Assembly: GCA_002402545.1 (NCBI GenBank) | Contig: DHGA01000050.1 | Location: 1-17,916, forward strand | DNA length: 17,916 nucleotides | Direction: 5' to 3' | From: Syntrophaceae bacterium UBA4810 | GTDB taxonomy: Bacteria > Desulfobacterota > Syntrophia > Syntrophales > Smithellaceae | Notes under the pieces: model-generated | What the model was told of the DNA's origin: nothing | Databases searched by the model: none | Seen by the model: the letters and a program-made list of their open reading frames with translations, nothing else | Made by a program: the position numbers and the translations under genes | In this document: in pieces, positions 13,342 through 17,916 of the stretch | Position numbering within the stretch: position 1 is the stretch's first letter | How the letters are laid out: the number at the start of each line of letters is the position of its first letter

Positions 13342-15894
13342 TTATAGTTTTCTTTCTATTTTTTCGCTTATGTAAGCCTCAATAACGTCACCTACATGAA
13401 TATCGTTGAACCCTTCAATGCCGATACCGCATTCAAAACCGGCGAGCACTTCCTTGGCGTCATCTTTGAAACGCCTCAACGATAATATTTTACCGTCGAA
13501 GACAACTACACTGTCGCGCAGTAATTTTAAGTTGGCGCTGCGCGGTATTTTGCCATCGGTAACGTGGCAGCCGGCAATTGTGCCGATTTTAGGAACCTTG
13601 AAGAGTTCGCGCACTTCGGCGCGCCCCTGAACAACTTCCTTGTATTCCGGTTCCAGCAAGCCCTCCATTGCGGCACGGACGTCAGAAATAACATTGTAAA
13701 TAATGTCATAGAGCTTTATTTCCACACCTTCCTGTTCGGCTATTTCGGTAACGCGAGCGTCAGGGCGGACATTGAATCCAATAATTATGGCATTAGACGC
13801 GGAAGCCAGCAGGACATCCGTTTCACTGATGGCGCCGGCGGAGCTGTGAATTATTTTCAGCCTTACATCATCGGTAGAAAGCTTGTTTAAAGTGTCGGTG
13901 ATGGCCTCAATGGAACCGCGCACGTCAGCCTTGATAATTACATTGAAGTCCTTCACTCCCTCTTTTATTTTCTGGTAGAGCTGTTCCAGGGTAATTTTTG
14001 ATGAGGCGGAAAGTTCTTTTTCTCTGACTTTTCTTATCCAGTAATCCGCGATTTCACGCGCTTTTTTATCGTCATCGACGCCGAAAAATTCCGCGCCAAC
14101 CTGCGGGACGCTGGAAAAACCGATAACTTCCACCGGCATGGCTGGCCCGGCTTCCTTCACGCGCTTGCCCTGATCGTTGACCATTGCCCGCACGCGGCCG
14201 TATTCTGTTTTGGAAACGAAAGAATCGCTTTCTTTGAGCGTTCCCTCCTGGATGAGAACTGTCGCTACCGGGCCGCGGCCACGGTCCAGTTTGGATTCGA
14301 TGATAATGCCGTGTGCCGGAAGGTTCGGATCGGCCTTCAGTTCCATAACGTCAGCCTGCAGCAGAATCATTTCCAGTAATTCCTCGATTCCCTGTTTCTT
14401 CTTCGCGGAAACTTCGCAGAAAATCGTATCACCACCCCATTTTTCGGATAAAAGGCCATGTTCGGAAAGACCCTGTTTTATTTTATCCGGTTCCGCCCCG
14501 GGTTTATCAATTTTATTCACAGCGACAATTATGGGCACACCGGCGACTTTGGAATGGTTGATTGCTTCGATTGTCTGTTCCATTACGCCGTCATCGGCCG
14601 CGACAACCAGAACGACGATATCTGTTACTTTGGCTCCGCGCGCCCGCATCGCGGTAAAAGCTTCGTGGCCGGGAGTGTCCAGAAAAACGATATCGCGGTT
14701 ATTGATATTTACATGATAAGCTCCGATAGCCTGCGTAATGCCGCCAGCTTCTCCGTCAATCACGTTGGATTGTCTTATCGCGTCCAGAAGCGATGTTTTT
14801 CCGTGATCGACATGACCCATAATGGTCACGACAGGAGCGCGGGGTTTGAGGTTTTCCGGCGATGCCGCGACTTTCAATGTGGATTCGTCAAAATCCAGTT
14901 CCGCTTTTTCCACCTGGAAGCTGAATTCCGAAGTAACCAGTGAAGCGATGTCATAGTCAATGGACTGATTGATGGTGGCCATAACGCCCATGCCGATCAG
15001 CTTGTTAATTACTTCGCTGGCTTTAACACCCATTCTTTTAGCCAGTTCACCAACCGATATCGTATCGCCTATTTTGATTCGCCTTTTTATCGCCTTGGGA
15101 ACGGTGATTTCCGTTTTTTTCATTTTTACCGGCGCGGCTTTTTTCTCATCCCGCCATTTGATAAAACTTACTTCCCGGTCATCGTCTTGCTTTCTTAATT
15201 TCTTATCTATCTTTTTTTCCAGGACTTTTCGGCGCGGCACTACTTTTTCTTCTTCGATGAAAACTTCAACCGGCGCTTTGCCTTTTCTCTTTGTTTTATC
15301 AAATTCTTTTTTTACGGATTTTTCCGGTGGCGGAACAATTATTTTTTCACCGGGTTTCTGCGGCTTTTCCGGTTTGGGGGCTTTTTTAATTTCCGGCTTG
15401 GTGATCTTGTGTTTAACAAAAACAATAGGCTTGGGGGTTGCCGCTGTCGGCTGTTTTACTTTCTCCGCGTCCGCGGTCTCCGGGCCGGCAGGCGTTTTTG
15501 CCTCTTCTTTTTTTGACAATTTCTTTTTTGCTTCGGCTGTTTCCGCGATGCTAGCCGCCGCCGCTTTTTCCGGAGCCCCCTTTTTTTCTTTAACTTCCTT
15601 TTCCGTAGGAGCCGCGGCCGCTTCTTCCGCGGCAGTTTCCTCTTCCTGCGCGGGCTGTTCTTCCGCGGGAGCGCGAACGGTACGGCGGCGAATTACCGTT
15701 GATTTTATTCTCTCTTCTACAACTTGGCGGGAATCGCCAGAGAGCAAAGACTCTCTTATTTTTTCTACATCATCGTCTTCCAGGGTACTGGAATGAGATT
15801 TAACAGAGATGCCCATTTTTTCCAGACGAGCTATCAGGTCTTTGCTTTCCAGGTTTAATTCCTTGGCTAATTCATGAACTCGCTTTTTCGCCAT
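13342..15894 (-). CDS. infB: Translation initiation factor IF-2
   Basis: IF-2 is the GTPase that brings fMet-tRNA to the 30S subunit and promotes 50S joining. I start at the ATG at 15894 (850 residues), which has GGGAG 8 nt upstream; an in-frame TTG two codons earlier is less likely. Numbered from this ATG, the protein has an IF2_N domain (1-50), a long Ala/Glu/Lys/Pro-rich linker (about 70-255) and a second IF2_N domain (about 273-330). The GTPase follows with GHVDHGKT (360-367), GITQAIGA (385-392), DTPGH (406-410), NKID (460-463) and SAKK (496-499). Domains II to IV and the fMet-binding C-terminus follow. It starts 18 nt after nusA; ylxR and ylxQ, found here in many Firmicutes, are absent. 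Confidence 0.98.
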   Translation of the reverse strand: MAKKRVHELAKELNLESKDLIARLEKMGISVKSHSSTLEDDDVEKIRESLLSGDSRQVVEERIKSTVIRRRTVRAPAEEQPAQEEETAAEEAAAAPTEKEVKEKKGAPEKAAAASIAETAEAKKKLSKKEEAKTPAGPETADAEKVKQPTAATPKPIVFVKHKITKPEIKKAPKPEKPQKPGEKIIVPPPEKSVKKEFDKTKRKGKAPVEVFIEEEKVVPRRKVLEKKIDKKLRKQDDDREVSFIKWRDEKKAAPVKMKKTEITVPKAIKRRIKIGDTISVGELAKRMGVKASEVINKLIGMGVMATINQSIDYDIASLVTSEFSFQVEKAELDFDESTLKVAASPENLKPRAPVVTIMGHVDHGKTSLLDAIRQSNVIDGEAGGITQAIGAYHVNINNRDIVFLDTPGHEAFTAMRARGAKVTDIVVLVVAADDGVMEQTIEAINHSKVAGVPIIVAVNKIDKPGAEPDKIKQGLSEHGLLSEKWGGDTIFCEVSAKKKQGIEELLEMILLQADVMELKADPNLPAHGIIIESKLDRGRGPVATVLIQEGTLKESDSFVSKTEYGRVRAMVNDQGKRVKEAGPAMPVEVIGFSSVPQVGAEFFGVDDDKKAREIADYWIRKVREKELSASSKITLEQLYQKIKEGVKDFNVIIKADVRGSIEAITDTLNKLSTDDVRLKIIHSSAGAISETDVLLASASNAIIIGFNVRPDARVTEIAEQEGVEIKLYDIIYNVISDVRAAMEGLLEPEYKEVVQGRAEVRELFKVPKIGTIAGCHVTDGKIPRSANLKLLRDSVVVFDGKILSLRRFKDDAKEVLAGFECGIGIEGFNDIHVGDVIEAYISEKIERKL

Positions 15895-15911
15895 TAACAA
15901 AACTCCCTAAA

Positions 15912-17186
15912 TTAAATGTTGGGTCCCGAAACCGGTTTTTTTTGCGCCGCTTCTTCTTCCAGAATTTTACCGGCTTCTTCCATCCAGTGTTGAGCGGTTT
16001 TTTCGCCAATGCCGGGAATGGAAGATAGCAATTCCGGTTCTACTGCCGCGAGCATGGCGATGCTCTTAATGCCCTGTTCCATAAGTTTCTGCGCCATCGC
16101 CGGTCCTACGCCGGAGAGTTTTATCAGATCAGTTTCTCCTTCCGGTTTTTCGGCGGCCATTGTTTCGCTTTTCACGTCAATTTTCCAGCCGGTAAGTTTT
16201 ACCGCCAAACGGACATTTTGCCCGTTTTTGCCTATGGCCAGCGAAAGCTGATCATCGGGAACAATCACGACCATTGTGCGGTTTTCTTCGTCAATCAATA
16301 CACGGTTTACTTTAGCCGGTGACAGGGCGCTGCTCACATATTTGGCGGCGTCATTGGTATAGGGAATAATGTCGATTTTCTCCCCCCGGAGTTCCTGAAC
16401 CACACTCTGCACGCGTGAACCTCTCATGCCCACGCAGGCACCCACCGGATCAATGTCCTTATCCTTGGCCTGAACCGCTATTTTGCCGCGTTTCCCCGGC
16501 TCGCGGGCCACGCTGACAATTTCTATAAGGCCTTCGGAAATTTCCGGCACTTCCACTTCAAACAGCGCTTTCAGAAAAGAAGGATGGGTGCGCGATAATA
16601 TTATCTGCGAGCCTTTGGTGTTCTTTTTGACATCGACGATGTAAGAACGGATTCTTTCACCTCGTTTATAAGTTTCGCGGTGAATTTGTTCCGCCGGAGG
16701 CACTACTCCTTCGGCGCGTCCCAGATTTACAATAATGCTTCCGCCTTCGAAGCGCTGAACAAAACCGGTTAAAATCTCGCCTTTGCGGTCTTTATATTCT
16801 TCATAAATAATATCTCTTTCCGCGTCCTTGACCCGTTGAATAATGATCTGCTTGGCCATCTGCACGGCGATGCGGCCGAAAGAACTTGTTTCGATTTTTA
16901 TGCCCAGGCTGTCACCCGGCTCCGCTCCTTCATCGAGATTTTTTCTCGCTTCTTCTTTGGAAATCTGCGTTTCCGGATCGAGCACTTTATCCACAACTGT
17001 TTTGAATTGAAAAACTTCAATCTCGCCTATCTCGTCGTTGTAATGGGCTTCCAGATCCACGTCCTGGCCTAACTTCTTACGCGCCGCTGTGAGCATGGCC
17101 GCTTCTAGGGCTTCCGTAATAGTTTCTTTTTCCATGCCTCTATCCTTGCCCATCTGTTCAATCAGACGTTTAAGTTCTGGCAACAT
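15912..17186 (-). CDS. nusA: Transcription termination/antitermination protein NusA
   Basis: NusA binds RNA polymerase and nascent RNA and controls pausing, termination and antitermination. Domains in the 424 residues are an N-terminal RNAP-binding domain (about 1-125), S1 (about 134-200), KH1 (about 205-275 with GACVGMRGSRV) and KH2 (about 280-345 with LAIGKNGQNVRLA). One helix-hairpin-helix repeat follows (about 353-410, LSGVGPAMAQKL and IPGIGEKTAQ). The E. coli protein has 495 residues with two acidic repeats; the shorter C-terminus is common outside Gammaproteobacteria. The ATG has GGGAGGA 8 nt upstream. The 73-nt gap after rimP holds a strong hairpin. In E. coli NusA regulates its own operon. 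Confidence 0.97.
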   Translation of the reverse strand: MLPELKRLIEQMGKDRGMEKETITEALEAAMLTAARKKLGQDVDLEAHYNDEIGEIEVFQFKTVVDKVLDPETQISKEEARKNLDEGAEPGDSLGIKIETSSFGRIAVQMAKQIIIQRVKDAERDIIYEEYKDRKGEILTGFVQRFEGGSIIVNLGRAEGVVPPAEQIHRETYKRGERIRSYIVDVKKNTKGSQIILSRTHPSFLKALFEVEVPEISEGLIEIVSVAREPGKRGKIAVQAKDKDIDPVGACVGMRGSRVQSVVQELRGEKIDIIPYTNDAAKYVSSALSPAKVNRVLIDEENRTMVVIVPDDQLSLAIGKNGQNVRLAVKLTGWKIDVKSETMAAEKPEGETDLIKLSGVGPAMAQKLMEQGIKSIAMLAAVEPELLSSIPGIGEKTAQHWMEEAGKILEEEAAQKKPVSGPNI

Positions 17187-17211
17187 TTACAAGTTCCTCC
17201 CTTTATGTTCC

Positions 17212-17253
17212 GGGGAACGCCGCGCCAGCTTTTCTCTGCGGGCGTTGATTCCC
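17212..17253 (-). promoter_or_regulatory. Strong hairpin in the rimP-nusA intergenic leader
   Basis: AACGCC (17216-17221) pairs with GGCGTT (17241-17246), continued inwards by CGC (17223-17225) with GCG (17238-17240) across one bulged base. Outer GGG/CCC pairs (17212-17214 with 17251-17253) are possible across an internal loop. No U-tract follows on the minus strand, so this is not an intrinsic terminator. It ends about 25 nt before the nusA start and could modulate nusA translation, NusA autocontrol or RNA processing. Confidence 0.45.
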
Positions 17254-17259
17254 TAATTT

Positions 17260-17730
17260 TTATTTTACATCGGCAAGATTCGCCTTGATTATGTCTTTCC
17301 GGAAAATACGATAAGTTTTTCCCGAAACTTCCAGCAACACGACTTTCTCGCCTTTTTCTTCAATGTAATCCAAAAGAACACCGTGAAAATTTTTAATGCC
17401 GTCTATTTTTACGCCCGTTTTAATATTCACGCGGGCATTTTTCAATTTTATAAAATCCGCGTCGCGCGATATCGGCCGGTCAAGACCGGGCGAAGAAACC
17501 TCCAGCGTGTAGGCGCCGGGAACCACATCATGGACATCGAGGATATCCCCCAGCTGATTGCTGATGTTGGTGCAGTCATCAAGCGTAACGCCATTTTCCT
17601 TATCCAGGTAGAGCCTGATGATCCAGCGCGTCTGCATCTTGACGCATTCAACGTGAATCAGCTCCATTCCTTCCGAGGCGGCCACCGGTTCGGCCAACTG
17701 CCATATTTTTTCTTTTAAAGCATCGTTCAT
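17260..17730 (-). CDS. rimP: Ribosome maturation factor RimP
   Basis: RimP binds the free 30S subunit and aids early assembly of the S12 region. From the ATG at 17730 the protein has 156 residues, the usual length, with the N-terminal alpha/beta domain (about 1-85) and an SH3-like C-terminal domain (about 90-155). Family markers are LAEPVAASEGMELIHVE, LDDCTNISNQLGDILD, YTLEVSSPGLDRPI and the final segment with YRIFRKDIIKANL. A 20-codon longer reading from 17790 passes through an obvious terminator hairpin and is rejected. No good Shine-Dalgarno precedes the chosen ATG, which may mean low or regulated translation. It heads the rimP-nusA-infB operon. Confidence 0.95.
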   Translation of the reverse strand: MNDALKEKIWQLAEPVAASEGMELIHVECVKMQTRWIIRLYLDKENGVTLDDCTNISNQLGDILDVHDVVPGAYTLEVSSPGLDRPISRDADFIKLKNARVNIKTGVKIDGIKNFHGVLLDYIEEKGEKVVLLEVSGKTYRIFRKDIIKANLADVK

Positions 17731-17747
17731 AAGTACATAAAATGACC

Positions 17748-17776
17748 GGAAAATAAAAAAGTGGGCGAAGGCCCAC
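17748..17776 (-). terminator. Intrinsic terminator/attenuator between the tRNA and rimP
   Basis: GTGGGC (17761-17766) and GCCCAC (17771-17776) form a 6-bp GC stem with a GAAG loop (CTTC on the transcribed strand). On the minus strand the stem is followed directly by TTTTTTATTTT, a good U-tract. It ends transcription coming from the tRNA about 100 nt upstream, or attenuates a promoter between tRNA and hairpin. It lies 18 bp upstream of the rimP start codon, so rimP must be reached by read-through or from a promoter close by. Confidence 0.75.
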
Positions 17777-17878
17777 TCATCAATACACAATCATCGATGG
17801 TTCGGCATTTTTCTAGCATACCGTGTTTTTTAATGCAAGGGGAAATAATAAGGGGTAGGGAACGCCTTAAAGTAAAAA

Positions 17879-17916
17879 TGGAGCGGGCGATGGGGCTCGA
17901 ACCCACGACGTCCAGC
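17879..17916 (-). tRNA. Partial tRNA, probably tRNA-Gly (3' part)
   Basis: Reading the minus strand from the window edge gives the end of an anticodon stem (GCTGG), a variable loop (ACGTC) and a T arm with stem GTGGG, loop TTCGAGC and stem CCCAT. The acceptor strand CGCCCGC, discriminator T and an encoded CCA (17881-17879) follow. The implied 5' acceptor GCGGGCG together with U73 is typical of tRNA-Gly. The anticodon lies outside the window, so the isotype is inferred. Any integration scar at its 3' end is not apparent. Confidence 0.85.

Noticed and set aside
14969..15796. A 275-codon open frame on the plus strand
   Set aside because: It lies antisense to the low-complexity linker of infB, where repeated Lys/Glu/Ala codons give Ser/Phe-rich antisense frames. 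There is no sign of an independent gene.
17728..17739. Three-codon ORF (ATG TAC TTA TGA) overlapping the rimP start
   Set aside because: The overlap is neat, but such a tiny frame is expected by chance and has no ribosome site. It is not reported as a leader peptide.
17731..17790. N-terminal extension of RimP to a start at 17790
   Set aside because: It would translate the terminator stem and U-tract, and it lengthens the protein beyond the family's usual start.

Overview
The window is a compact stretch of core bacterial chromosome in which every convincing gene lies on the minus strand. Transcription therefore runs from the right edge (17916) to the left edge (1). Gene content and order suggest a Gram-negative member of the old Deltaproteobacteria (Desulfobacterota or relatives, perhaps a Syntrophales-like anaerobe). 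The reasons are a complete pilMNOPQ alignment-complex cluster with an outer-membrane secretin, a COG1900-type homocysteine-biosynthesis protein of the kind known from methanogens and anaerobic bacteria, and the rimP-nusA-infB-DUF503-rbfA-nrnA-truB-rpsO-pnp order. The taxon is inferred from gene content only; no marker gene was compared.

Right part (17916 to 8141): translation and RNA-metabolism supercluster. It begins with the 3' part of a tRNA, probably tRNA-Gly, followed by an intrinsic-terminator-like hairpin. Then come rimP, nusA, infB, a DUF503/YlxP protein, rbfA, an NrnA-type DHH phosphoesterase, truB, rpsO and pnp. Most junctions are tight (ATGA overlap, 3-nt gap, 11-bp overlap). The looser ones hold hairpins or a promoter-like element: upstream of rimP, rimP-nusA, truB-rpsO, rpsO-pnp and after pnp. 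The products build and check 30S subunits (RimP, RbfA, S15), start translation (IF-2), control transcription (NusA), modify tRNA (TruB) and degrade RNA (PNPase, NrnA).

Middle part (8140 to 5563): dut (dUTPase) and a stand-alone COG1900 homocysteine-biosynthesis protein. These are followed by a 243-bp, very AT-rich intergenic region, and then a two-gene unit of a 65-residue XRE-type repressor-like protein and an FtsB/DivIC-like divisome protein. The intergenic region carries four decamers beginning AATATT/AATATG at exact 10-bp spacing, next to a perfect TTGACA hexamer.

Left part (5516 to 115): pilM-pilN-pilO-pilP-pilQ, the cytoplasmic, inner-membrane, periplasmic and outer-membrane parts of the type IV pilus alignment machinery. 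After a hairpin comes a six-TPR predicted lipoprotein, probably the PilW/PilF pilotin-like partner that helps the secretin assemble. Three details stand out: PilQ appears to have one secretin N domain instead of two, PilM has Arg where the second actin-fold phosphate motif normally has Asp, and PilP has no lipobox cysteine.

I see no mobile element, CRISPR array, phage gene, toxin-antitoxin pair or defence system, and I do not claim a new system here. The observations worth following are regulatory (tRNA-terminator-rimP leader, phased AT decamers at the XRE-ftsB promoter) and structural (PilM, PilQ and PilP deviations). No stretch longer than 300 bases lacks a gene.
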